Origin: Acidimicrobiaceae bacterium
Lineage (GTDB): Bacteria > Actinomycetota > Acidimicrobiia > Acidimicrobiales > Bog-793
NCBI GenBank assembly: GCA_027459565.1
Contig: DAIDIA010000188.1
Location: 1-7,054 of the forward strand
Direction of reading: 5' to 3'
DNA: 7,054 nucleotides
Shown: positions 1-5,989 of the stretch, piece after piece
Position numbering within the stretch: the first letter of the stretch is position 1
Layout of the letters: every line of letters begins with the position of its first letter
Made by a program: the position numbers and the translations under genes
The notes under the pieces: model-generated
Databases searched by the model: none
Seen by the model: only the letters and a program-made list of their open reading frames with translations
What the model was told of the DNA's origin: nothing

Positions 1-162
1 GCAAAGCGCAAGGATGTGCTCGCGAAGTGCTACGGCGGCGACATCACGCGAAAGCGCAAACTGCTGGAGAAGCAAAAAGAGGGCAAGAAGCGGATGAAGT
101 CGATCGGACGGGTCGAGATTCCCCAAGAGGCCTTCGTCTCCGCGCTGCGCCTTGATGACTGA
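1..162 (+). CDS. lepA: Elongation factor 4 (LepA), C-terminal end only
   Basis: This is the last 53 codons of LepA (EF4), a ribosome-associated translational GTPase that binds EF-G-like to the ribosome and affects translocation and 30S assembly. The window starts in frame inside the gene, so the GTPase domains lie outside it. What is visible is the basic family-specific C-terminal domain: AKRKDVLAKCYGGDITRKRK, then a lysine-rich stretch, then the closing RMKSIGRVEIPQEAFVSAL, which is highly conserved in LepA proteins (IPQEAF is diagnostic). The frame ends with TGA at 160-162, and LepA normally ends within a few residues of this point, so the 3' end is intact. The next gene starts 9 nt downstream on the same strand, which suggests co-transcription. 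Identification is by family motif and is very firm; only the fragment is seen. Confidence 0.96.
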   Translation, partial: AKRKDVLAKCYGGDITRKRKLLEKQKEGKKRMKSIGRVEIPQEAFVSALRLDD

Positions 163-171
163 TGCGAGATT

Positions 172-1179
172 ATGACGACGCTTGATTCGACGGTGACGCG
201 CGCGCCGGAACGACGCTCCGGGGGTTGGCTCCGATCGCGCATCGAGCGCGGCGTCCAGGCAGCGGTCGGCGGAACACCCGAGGATCTCGCGGAGTACTAC
301 GAGCCCGCGGGCGATCCGGGACTCCTCGGTCCTGGCTCCCCGGCGTGGATTGTCCACGGCGATCTCGCGACGATGCTCTACGGGGGTTTTGCCGCGCTCA
401 TGCTCCAGACACTTCATCCGCGCGCGATGGCGGGAGTCGCGCAGCATTCGAACTACAAGAATGATCCCACGGGACGGCTCATCCGGACTGCTCGTTTTGT
501 CGCCGGTACGACCTTTGGCCCCATCCCGTTCGTCGAGCAGCTGATCGGCGAGGTGCTCGGCGTCCATGCGCATGTCCGAGGCACGACCAGCGACGGCGTT
601 CCCTACTCCGCGAACGATCCGGATCTCCTCACCTGGGTGCACATCACCGAGGTGCGTCACTTCCTGCGTTCGTACCAGCGCTATGGACCGCATCGAATCA
701 GCAGGGCGATGCAGGACCGCTACTTCGACGATGTCGCGACGATTCCGCTGCGGCTCGGAGCTACCGATGTCCCGCGATCTGTCGACGAGGTCGAGCGGTA
801 TTTCACCGCGATGCGCCTCGAACTCCGCGCGACTCCGGAGGCGCTCGAGGCGGTGCACTTCCTCCGTTCGACCTCGGTGCCAACGGGTCAGGGATTTGTG
901 ATGAGAAGGGTGAGTGATCTTGCGCGGAGTATCGTTGTCGGCGCCGCGGTCGATCTCTTTCCCGACTACGCGAGAGAGCTCCTCGGACTTGACCGATGGA
1001 GTCGGCTCAAGGCCGTTCCGAGGCGACTCGGGGCCATTGCCTTTGGCGCGTTGTTGCGCTGGGCGCTCGGTCCGTCAAAGGTTGCGGTGGTCTCTCGGGA
1101 CCGCATCGCACGGGGAGCCCCGCAACCCGGCGCTTTGGCGGGCCGCCTGGATCGCCGGGATGGGGACGACGCGCCCTAA
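172..1179 (+). CDS. DUF2236 / MpaB-family oxygenase-like protein
   Basis: This 335-residue protein looks like the DUF2236 (ER-bound oxygenase MpaB/Lcp-like) family. Members carry conserved histidines that bind heme in characterised relatives such as latex-clearing protein; most bacterial members have no known substrate. The supporting motifs are HGDLATMLYGGFAALMLQ (about 62-79), LHP (H82), GVAQHS (H92), DPTGRLIRTARFVAGTTFG (98-116), VHAHVRG (H132, H134) and DPDLLTWVHITEV with H157, the family's W-V-H signature. The N-terminus is short and charged, with no signal peptide. The 63-79 segment is hydrophobic but typical of the fold. ATG at 172 is the first in-frame start after lepA and has no clear Shine-Dalgarno, so translation is probably coupled to lepA. 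GTG at 193 is an alternative. The TAA stop lies inside the CIRCE operator of the next operon. The specific reaction and physiological role are unknown. Confidence 0.85.
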   Translation: MTTLDSTVTRAPERRSGGWLRSRIERGVQAAVGGTPEDLAEYYEPAGDPGLLGPGSPAWIVHGDLATMLYGGFAALMLQTLHPRAMAGVAQHSNYKNDPTGRLIRTARFVAGTTFGPIPFVEQLIGEVLGVHAHVRGTTSDGVPYSANDPDLLTWVHITEVRHFLRSYQRYGPHRISRAMQDRYFDDVATIPLRLGATDVPRSVDEVERYFTAMRLELRATPEALEAVHFLRSTSVPTGQGFVMRRVSDLARSIVVGAAVDLFPDYARELLGLDRWSRLKAVPRRLGAIAFGALLRWALGPSKVAVVSRDRIARGAPQPGALAGRLDRRDGDDAP

Positions 1180-1193
1180 GCACTCACTAGAAT
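1163..1193 (+). promoter_or_regulatory. Candidate promoter for hrcA operon, -10 inside CIRCE spacer
   Basis: TAGAAT at 1188-1193 matches five of six bases of the TATAAT -10 consensus and lies wholly inside the 9-nt CIRCE spacer. The only -35-like hexamer is GGGACG at 1163-1168, which keeps just the GAC core with a 19-nt spacer, so it is weak. A start around 1200 would give a leader of about 70 nt, and bound HrcA would cover the -10 directly. This is inferred from position; an upstream promoter, or one shared with lepA, is not excluded. Confidence 0.4.
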
Positions 1194-1203
1194 CGAGTGC
1201 TAA
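1177..1203 (+). promoter_or_regulatory. CIRCE operator (HrcA binding site)
   Basis: The left arm is TAAGCACTC at 1177-1185, followed by a 9-nt spacer at 1186-1194 and the right arm GAGTGCTAA at 1195-1203. The CIRCE consensus is TTAGCACTC-N9-GAGTGCTAA, so 17 of 18 arm positions match and the spacing is exact. The one mismatch (T to A at 1178) belongs to the TAA stop codon of the preceding gene. CIRCE is the operator of the HrcA repressor, and hrcA starts 67 nt downstream, so autorepression of the hrcA-dnaJ-rsmE-hemW block, relieved by heat shock, is the expected circuit. The match is visible in the sequence; the regulation follows from the family. Confidence 0.95.
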
Positions 1204-1270
1204 CGATGGTTGCGGTATCGCCTTGGCACCCGCCAGGGCGCCATGTGAGGTCGAGGTAGCCAACAAGTCC

Positions 1271-2278
1271 ATGCTTGACGCGAGAAAGTCAGCGATCCTT
1301 CGAAAGGTCGTCTCGGAACACATCGAAACCGGCGAGCCGGTCGGATCCCAGCACGTCGTGCGCGACCAGACGATCGACGTCTCCGCGGCGACCGTTCGAG
1401 CCGAGATGGCGGCACTTGAGCGTGAGGGTTACCTGACCCATCCCCACACGAGCGCGGGAAGGGTACCGACGGACCTTGGGTATCGGTTCTTCGTCGACCA
1501 TCTCGGCGAACGAGGCGGTCTCGATCCACTTCGCGCCGAGCAGGTCTCGGAGTTCTTCACGAGGGCCCACGGGGAGCTCGACTCGATGTTGCGCGACACC
1601 TCGCGATTCCTCTCGACCTTGACCGACTACGCAGCACTTGTGGTGGGTCCTCCCCATGAGACGCTCCTGATCCGATCGGCGCTTCTTACGCGGCTCGCGC
1701 CGACGACAGCGATGGTGGTCGTGGTGCTCTCGAATGGCGTAGTCGACAAGCAGGTCTTTGAGGTTGACGCGGCGCTACCCGATGACGACATCGAGAGCGC
1801 GAACACCATCCTTCGCCGCCACTTCGCCGGACAGATGCTCTCCGCTCTCACGCCTCCGGAGAGGTCAGGCTCGCCCGGTGTCGACGCACTGATTGGCTCG
1901 TGTGTTGCTGCGTTCAACCAGGATCACCTCGGAAGCACCGAACAGGGCGAGGTCTACATCGGTGGTGCCGCGAACATGGCGAACCAGTTCGACACCGTCG
2001 ACACCGTTCGCGAGATCCTCGCGATCCTCGAGGAATCGCTCGTTGTGGTGACCCTTCTCAGCGAGGTTGTCGCGAAGGGCAACAACGTCTCGATCGGTAC
2101 GGAGCACGAGATGAAATCGCTTGCGGAATGCTCACTCGTCGTTGCGCCCTATCACGTCGGCGAAGAGGTCGTCGGGACCATCGGCGTGCTCGGTCCGACC
2201 CGGATGAACTACCCACAGGCACTCGCCGCGGTTGCTGTCGTCAGCCAACGCCTTGGCCAACAGCTCGCAGGAGAGTAG
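1271..2278 (+). CDS. hrcA: Heat-inducible transcription repressor HrcA
   Basis: HrcA is a dimeric DNA-binding repressor that binds CIRCE operators and shuts off chaperone operons in unstressed cells; GroEL usually maintains its activity. The 335-residue length is typical. The N-terminal winged helix (about 1-75) has MLDARKSAILRKVV, TGEPVGSQ (20-27), SAATVRAEMAALEREGYL (38-55) and the hallmark PHTSAGRVPTDLGYRFFVD (58-76). The middle GAF-like domain includes VYIGGAANM (228-236). The C-terminal hallmark GTIGVLGPTRMNYPQALAAV is at 302-321. ATG at 1271 is chosen because HrcA begins with this MLDxRK motif. The frame stays open back to 914, but that part overlaps the previous gene and CIRCE. GAGGT at 1253-1257 is a possible ribosome site at the rather long distance of 13 nt. 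A perfect-spaced CIRCE lies upstream, and dnaJ follows after 2 nt. Confidence 0.96.
   Translation: MLDARKSAILRKVVSEHIETGEPVGSQHVVRDQTIDVSAATVRAEMAALEREGYLTHPHTSAGRVPTDLGYRFFVDHLGERGGLDPLRAEQVSEFFTRAHGELDSMLRDTSRFLSTLTDYAALVVGPPHETLLIRSALLTRLAPTTAMVVVVLSNGVVDKQVFEVDAALPDDDIESANTILRRHFAGQMLSALTPPERSGSPGVDALIGSCVAAFNQDHLGSTEQGEVYIGGAANMANQFDTVDTVREILAILEESLVVVTLLSEVVAKGNNVSIGTEHEMKSLAECSLVVAPYHVGEEVVGTIGVLGPTRMNYPQALAAVAVVSQRLGQQLAGE
2269..2275 (+). promoter_or_regulatory. Ribosome binding site of dnaJ
   Basis: AGGAGAG sits 5 nt before the ATG at 2281 and overlaps the last codons of hrcA. It is the best Shine-Dalgarno in the window and fixes the dnaJ start at 2281, although the reading frame is open much further upstream. 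Confidence 0.8.
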
Positions 2279-2280
2279 CA

Positions 2281-3381
2281 ATGGCAACGGACTACTACGC
2301 GCTTCTCGGTGTCTCGAAGAACGCCACCGATGACGAGATCAAACGCGCCTACCGCCAGCTCGCGCGAAAGCTCCACCCTGACGTCAATGGCGGCAGCGCC
2401 GAGGACGAGGCAAAGTTCAAGGAGGTCTCGGTCGCATACGAGACGCTGAGCGACCCTGAACGTCGGCGGCGCTATGACATGTTCGGTGCCGACGGCCCGC
2501 GTCAGGGCGGTCCCGGCGAGGGGTTCGGCGGGTTCGGAGACCTGTTCGATGCGTTCTTCGGAGGGGGCGGGTTCGGAGGCGGCCAGCACCAGAGTGGTCC
2601 GCGACGCGGAGACGATGTCGAGGTGGTGCTCGACATCACCTTCGAGGAGGCGGTCTTCGGTGTCGAGCGCTCGGTCACCTACCGCGGACCGGTCGCCTGT
2701 ACGACGTGCGCCGCGACCGGCGCCGCACCGGGCACGACCCCGACGCGCTGCAAAGACTGCGACGGTCAGGGTCAGGTTCGAAGGGTGCGCCAGTCCATAC
2801 TCGGCCAGGTTGTCACGACCTCGCCCTGTTCGACCTGTCGTGGACTTGGCGAGATCATCGAGAAGCCCTGTCCCGACTGTCGCGGCGAGGGACGAAGGAC
2901 CGAGGAGCGCAGCGTCACCGTGGAGGTTCCCGCCGGTGTCGATGCGGGCACGACGCTGCGGATCACCGGCGCGGGCGCCGCACCGGCCCGCGGGGGAATC
3001 CCCGGCGACCTCTACGTCCATCTGCGCGTGCTTGCGAGCGAGCGGTATGAACGCAACGGGGCGGACCTGCTCATGACCCTTCACGTGGCATTCACCCAGG
3101 CGGCCTTGGGAACGGAGTTGATGGTCGACACCCCCGACGGCGAGGAGAAGATCGAGATCGCTCCGGGAACCCAGACGGGGAAAACAGTCCGCCTCCGCGG
3201 CAAGGGAGTGCCCCACCTTCGCTCCAGGGGCCGCGGGGATCTGCACATCCGCATCGAGGTCGACACTCCGACGAATCTCAACCGGGAGCAGGAGCAGCTC
3301 CTTCGCGAGCTCGCCCTCTTGCGCGGAGAGCCAGTGCATGAGAGTGGGCTCTTCACCCGCATCAAATCCACCTTCTCCTGA
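2281..3381 (+). CDS. dnaJ: Molecular chaperone DnaJ (Hsp40)
   Basis: DnaJ is the cytosolic Hsp40 co-chaperone that delivers unfolded clients to DnaK and stimulates its ATPase. The 366-residue protein has full type-I architecture. The J domain (4-67) has HPD at 32-34. A short Gly/Phe-rich linker spans about 76-101. The zinc domain at about 140-204 has four cysteine pairs: C140/C143, C157/C160, C183/C186 and C197/C200. The last three pairs keep CxxCxGxG; the first reads CTTCAATG, with Ala145 in place of the first glycine. C-terminal client-binding domains follow, with VPAGVDAGTTLRITGAG at 217-233 and VDTPDGEEKIEIAPGTQTGK at 282-301. No dnaK or grpE is in the window. The hrcA-dnaJ pairing without them resembles the second dnaJ (dnaJ2) of many actinobacteria. 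That it is dnaJ2 is inference. Confidence 0.96.
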   Translation: MATDYYALLGVSKNATDDEIKRAYRQLARKLHPDVNGGSAEDEAKFKEVSVAYETLSDPERRRRYDMFGADGPRQGGPGEGFGGFGDLFDAFFGGGGFGGGQHQSGPRRGDDVEVVLDITFEEAVFGVERSVTYRGPVACTTCAATGAAPGTTPTRCKDCDGQGQVRRVRQSILGQVVTTSPCSTCRGLGEIIEKPCPDCRGEGRRTEERSVTVEVPAGVDAGTTLRITGAGAAPARGGIPGDLYVHLRVLASERYERNGADLLMTLHVAFTQAALGTELMVDTPDGEEKIEIAPGTQTGKTVRLRGKGVPHLRSRGRGDLHIRIEVDTPTNLNREQEQLLRELALLRGEPVHESGLFTRIKSTFS

Positions 3382-4160
3382 TGGTTTCGCCACGGCGCGA
3401 AATTCCCGCGCCCGCCGAGGCGCTCCGACACGCCGAGGCGCTCTTCTTTGTCGAAGATCTCGAAGATCCGGTGATCGGCGCCGAGGATATGCACCATCTG
3501 CTCGCGGTCTTGCGACCAAAGGTCGGTCAGCACCTCGTGCTCGGTGACGGAAGGGGATCATGGCGAGAGGCCGTCATCACCGCGCTGCCGCGACCCCAAC
3601 GCCGGTCCCGGGAGGTCGCATCGGACGCCGGAGGGCTCACTCTCGATCTCCATGAGGTCAATACCGACGACGGCGAGGGCTCTGTCGAGCTGACCGTCGC
3701 GTTCGCGATGCCAAAGGGGGACCGACTCGACCTTGTCGTGCAGAAGCTCTGCGAACTCGGTATCGATCGCATCGCACCGCTGATTACGAGGCGAACTGTC
3801 GTGCGCCTCGATGACGATGATCGCCATCGTCGCCAGGTCCGCTGCGCGAGAGTAGCGCGAGAGGCCTGTTCGCAGTCGCGCCGGCTCAACCTTCCCGACA
3901 TCCTCGAACCCATGACACTCGGGCAGTTCCTTTCGGGCGCGCCCGACCAGACGGTCTTCGCGGAGCCTGGTGGCGGGGCACTCGACGCGGGGGTGCGCTG
4001 TGTGATCATCGGCCCCGAGGGGGGATTTGATCATGATGAAATCCCCCCCCACGCACGTTTCGTCGGGCTTGGACCGAACATCTTGAGGGCCGAGACCGCC
4101 GCGATCGCCGCCGGGACGCTCCTCAGCGCGCTCCGCTCGGGTTTCGTCGGCTCGGACTGA
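3381..4160 (+). CDS. rsmE: 16S rRNA (uracil1498-N3)-methyltransferase RsmE
   Basis: RsmE is a SPOUT-class methyltransferase that uses S-adenosylmethionine to make m3U1498 in helix 44 of 16S rRNA on the assembled 30S subunit. At 259 residues it is slightly longer than the common 240-250. The N-terminal PUA-like domain covers about 20-95 (LFFVEDLEDP, HHLLAVLRPKVGQHLVLGDG). The SPOUT domain has MPKGDRLDLVVQKLCELGID (110-129), REACSQSRR (160-168), IGPEGGF (210-216, the knot and cofactor loop) and LGPNILRAETAAIAAG (230-245), all family hallmarks. Around 68-102 there is a low-complexity, charged stretch that may be a loop insertion. The ATG at 3381 shares its A with the dnaJ stop (TGATG) and lacks a Shine-Dalgarno, so translation is probably coupled to dnaJ. 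rsmE next to hrcA-dnaJ is a known arrangement. Confidence 0.95.
   Translation: MVSPRREIPAPAEALRHAEALFFVEDLEDPVIGAEDMHHLLAVLRPKVGQHLVLGDGRGSWREAVITALPRPQRRSREVASDAGGLTLDLHEVNTDDGEGSVELTVAFAMPKGDRLDLVVQKLCELGIDRIAPLITRRTVVRLDDDDRHRRQVRCARVAREACSQSRRLNLPDILEPMTLGQFLSGAPDQTVFAEPGGGALDAGVRCVIIGPEGGFDHDEIPPHARFVGLGPNILRAETAAIAAGTLLSALRSGFVGSD
4019..4048. repeat. 30-bp near-perfect palindrome inside rsmE
   Basis: The arms GGGGGGATTT (4019-4028) and AAATCCCCCC (4039-4048) are exact reverse complements. The loop between them contains ATCATGAT (4030-4037), itself a perfect palindrome. Over 30 bases only the G/G pair 4029/4038 breaks symmetry. It encodes residues 213-223 of RsmE, including the cofactor-loop glycines, and ends in an eight-C run (4043-4050) over two proline codons. 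In mRNA it would form a stable hairpin. Function, if any, is unknown. Confidence 0.75.
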
Positions 4161-4161
4161 G

Positions 4162-5391
4162 ATGCGCGCGTGGGAGGGGCTGTCGCCCGACACCTTGGAG
4201 ATCGCAGGGGGGTTCGGGTTCTACGTCCATGTTCCGTTCTGTCGGACGCGCTGTGACTACTGCGCGTTCGCAACGTGGACCGATCGCGAGGATCTCATCG
4301 ATCGTTACGTCGACGCGCTCTGTCTTGAGATTGACCGGACACGATCGGACGGGCGATGGCGCACTCCCGAGACGGTCTTCTTCGGCGGCGGCACTCCGTC
4401 ACTGCTGAGCGTCGACCAGGTATCTCGCGTGCTTGATCACGCGGAGCCCGCCGCGACAGCGGAGATCACGCTGGAATGCAATCCCGAGTCGACCGATGTA
4501 CGCCTTCTCTCGGGGATCTCCCGGGCTGGGGTGAATCGCATCTCACTTGGCGTGCAGTCGACAAAGGCCCATGTACTCAAGGGCCTCGGCCGCACGGCGC
4601 ATGAGGGATCGGTCGAGCGCGCACTTCGCGCGATCGGCACCGCACAGATCGCCAACTACAACGTCGATCTCCTCTTCGGCGGAGCGGGGGAGAGTCCCGA
4701 CGATTTCGTGGAGAGTCTCATCGAGGTGCTGGGTTTCGATCCCCAACCGGCGCACGTGAGTGCCTATGCGCTCACCATCGAATCGGGAACGCCGCTTGCG
4801 CGCGCGCCCGAACGCCACCCCGACGATGATGCGCTCGCGGTGCGCTATGAGTTGGCAGACGAGGTACTCGGCTCGCACGGTTACCGCTGGTACGAGATCT
4901 CCAACTGGGCAAAGCCCGGTGCGGAGTGTCGACACAACCTCTCCTGTTGGCTCGGAGGCGAATGCCGGGGGGTCGGCTGCTCGGCGCACAGCCACTGGTC
5001 CGGCGAGCGCAGTGCGAACATCTTCTTGATCGACCGTTATGTCGAGGCGGTCCTCTCCGGTGCGGACGCCACGGCGCGTCGCGAACGACTCGACGCATCC
5101 GAACGCTCCGAGGAGCTCGTCAGCCTCGTGCTGCGGACCCGCCTCGGTGTGCCTTCGTCCTTGGTGCCCGAGAGTCTCGTTGACGATGGCCTGATGGAGT
5201 ACTCGGGAGATCGCGCCACGCTCACGCTCCGCGGTCGGCTCCTCGCGAACGAGGTCGCGAACCGTCTCGTGATTCCCCCACAGGTCACGACCGGCTCAGC
5301 GCGTGAACCGAGACCTTCCAGAGGAGGTCTCGAGGCCGTTCAGGCAAGTCTGCGGTCGGGAACGAACCAGAGAATCGACACCGACGCGTAG
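4162..5391 (+). CDS. hemW: Radical SAM heme chaperone HemW
   Basis: HemW is the HemN-like radical-SAM superfamily protein that binds heme and hands it to haem enzymes; it is not a coproporphyrinogen dehydrogenase. The 4Fe-4S motif is C27xxxC31xxC34 with Phe36 where true HemN has a fourth cysteine, which supports HemW. Further hallmarks are FFGGGTPSLL (73-82), ECNPES (105-110), GVNRISLGVQS (123-133), NVDLLFGGAGES (167-178) and YEISNWAKPGAECRHN (244-259). The usual HNxxYW motif reads HNLSCW (258-263), and the stretch carries extra cysteines (C262, C268, C273). Recognisable HemW sequence ends near residue 370 (LTLRGRLLANEVANRLV), leaving a tail of about 39 residues with no family resemblance that I can see. 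The start at ATG 4162 is 1 nt after the rsmE stop, with no strong Shine-Dalgarno. The 3' end overlaps the convergent channel gene by 52 nt. Confidence 0.94.
   Translation: MRAWEGLSPDTLEIAGGFGFYVHVPFCRTRCDYCAFATWTDREDLIDRYVDALCLEIDRTRSDGRWRTPETVFFGGGTPSLLSVDQVSRVLDHAEPAATAEITLECNPESTDVRLLSGISRAGVNRISLGVQSTKAHVLKGLGRTAHEGSVERALRAIGTAQIANYNVDLLFGGAGESPDDFVESLIEVLGFDPQPAHVSAYALTIESGTPLARAPERHPDDDALAVRYELADEVLGSHGYRWYEISNWAKPGAECRHNLSCWLGGECRGVGCSAHSHWSGERSANIFLIDRYVEAVLSGADATARRERLDASERSEELVSLVLRTRLGVPSSLVPESLVDDGLMEYSGDRATLTLRGRLLANEVANRLVIPPQVTTGSAREPRPSRGGLEAVQASLRSGTNQRIDTDA
5309..5332. terminator. Hairpin, likely terminator of the TMEM175 gene
   Basis: CGAGACCTTC (5309-5318) pairs with GGAGGTCTCG (5323-5332) around a CAGA loop. 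This gives eight Watson-Crick pairs, one G-U and a closing C-G. On the minus strand it begins 7 nt after the TMEM175 stop codon, an ideal position for an intrinsic terminator. On the plus strand it lies 57 nt before the hemW stop, inside the coding tail, so it would act there only if hemW actually ended earlier. Neither side has a T run, which is common for GC-rich actinobacteria but lowers certainty. Confidence 0.6.
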
Positions 5392-5939
5392 CAGCCATAG
5401 GCGATCCACGGACTGACAAAGGCAAATCCGACGCCCGCGGAGTACAGCACGATGGAGACCTTGCCCTTGCGGTCATCGCCGATCGCGCGCGCGACGAGGG
5501 AGTTGGGCACGTCGGCCCGGATGATCGCACGCATAAGGGCGATGAACGAGATCGCCGACGCGAGCGCGACGATGCCATAGCTCGCCGCGGGCCAAGATGA
5601 CCGGTAGTACCGCGCGACCCATTCGGTGAGTACGGGAATCAGAGACAGCCAGAAGAGCAGCAACAGGTTCGCCCACATCACCGTCGCGTTGATACGCGTG
5701 GCAGCTCGGAGAAGATGGTGGTGGTTGTTCCAGTAGATGCCGAGAAAGGTGAAGCTCAGGATGTAGACGAGCACCTCGGGAAGCCGTTGACCAAGTGCAT
5801 GAAATCCGGGACCATCTGGCGATCGAAGTTCAAAGGCAGTGATGGTGATGAGCACGGCGAGGATGCCGTCGCTGAAGGCCTCGAGTCGGCCGGTGCCGAT
5901 CTCCTGGTGCGGCTCTGCTGCGACGCGTCTGCGGATCAT
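5340..5939 (-). CDS. TMEM175/DUF1211 family membrane protein (putative potassium-selective channel)
   Basis: This 199-residue membrane protein belongs to the DUF1211/TMEM175 family, whose characterised bacterial members are tetrameric, potassium-permeable channels with six helices per subunit. The family signature is at the start of the first helix: R18xxxF22-S23-D24 followed by GILAVLITI. The second hallmark, IYWNNHHHLL at 68-77, closes helix two. Hydrophobic segments fall near 22-37, 54-70, 85-105, 119-141, 162-179 and 180-193, giving the expected six. The isoleucine and leucines just after FSD are where the hydrophobic gate of this family lies. ATG on the minus strand at 5939 has no convincing Shine-Dalgarno, but no better in-frame start is visible before FSD. 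The 3' end overlaps hemW by 52 nt in convergent orientation. The gene is monocistronic as seen. Ion selectivity is inferred from the family only. Confidence 0.9.
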   Translation of the reverse strand: MIRRRVAAEPHQEIGTGRLEAFSDGILAVLITITAFELRSPDGPGFHALGQRLPEVLVYILSFTFLGIYWNNHHHLLRAATRINATVMWANLLLLFWLSLIPVLTEWVARYYRSSWPAASYGIVALASAISFIALMRAIIRADVPNSLVARAIGDDRKGKVSIVLYSAGVGFAFVSPWIAYGCYASVSILWFVPDRRLA

Positions 5940-5989
5940 CTTGTCATTGTTGTCGTTTCACGGACAGATGGTGCGTCTTCGCCAATACT

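Noticed and set aside
162..185. ATG overlapping the lepA stop (TGATG)
   Set aside because: It opens only seven codons before a stop, so it is not a gene; the real start is at 172.
1206..1259. A 17-codon upstream open frame in the hrcA leader (MVAVSPWH...)
   Set aside because: It begins 3 nt after CIRCE and ends over the hrcA ribosome site, which is suggestive. But it has no ribosome site of its own and no known counterpart, so chance is more likely.
914..1270. Upstream extension of the hrcA reading frame
   Set aside because: It overlaps the DUF2236 gene and the CIRCE site, shows no HrcA homology, and HrcA starts with MLDxRK at 1271.
1900..2280. Upstream extension of the dnaJ reading frame
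   Set aside because: It lies within hrcA in another frame and is Arg-rich. A strong ribosome site and the J domain set the start at 2281.
2989..3006. GGGGGAATCCCC palindrome in dnaJ
   Set aside because: It is short, with four paired bases and a small loop. It is readily explained by Gly-Gly-Ile-Pro-Gly codons in a GC-rich gene.
2209..3561. A 450-codon open frame on the minus strand across dnaJ
   Set aside because: It lies antisense to dnaJ, whose motifs are complete. The protein is Arg/Ala-rich with no recognisable domain; long antisense frames are usual in GC-rich genes.
3527..4193. Two overlapping minus-strand frames opposite rsmE
   Set aside because: They are antisense to a gene with all RsmE motifs and have no recognisable family.
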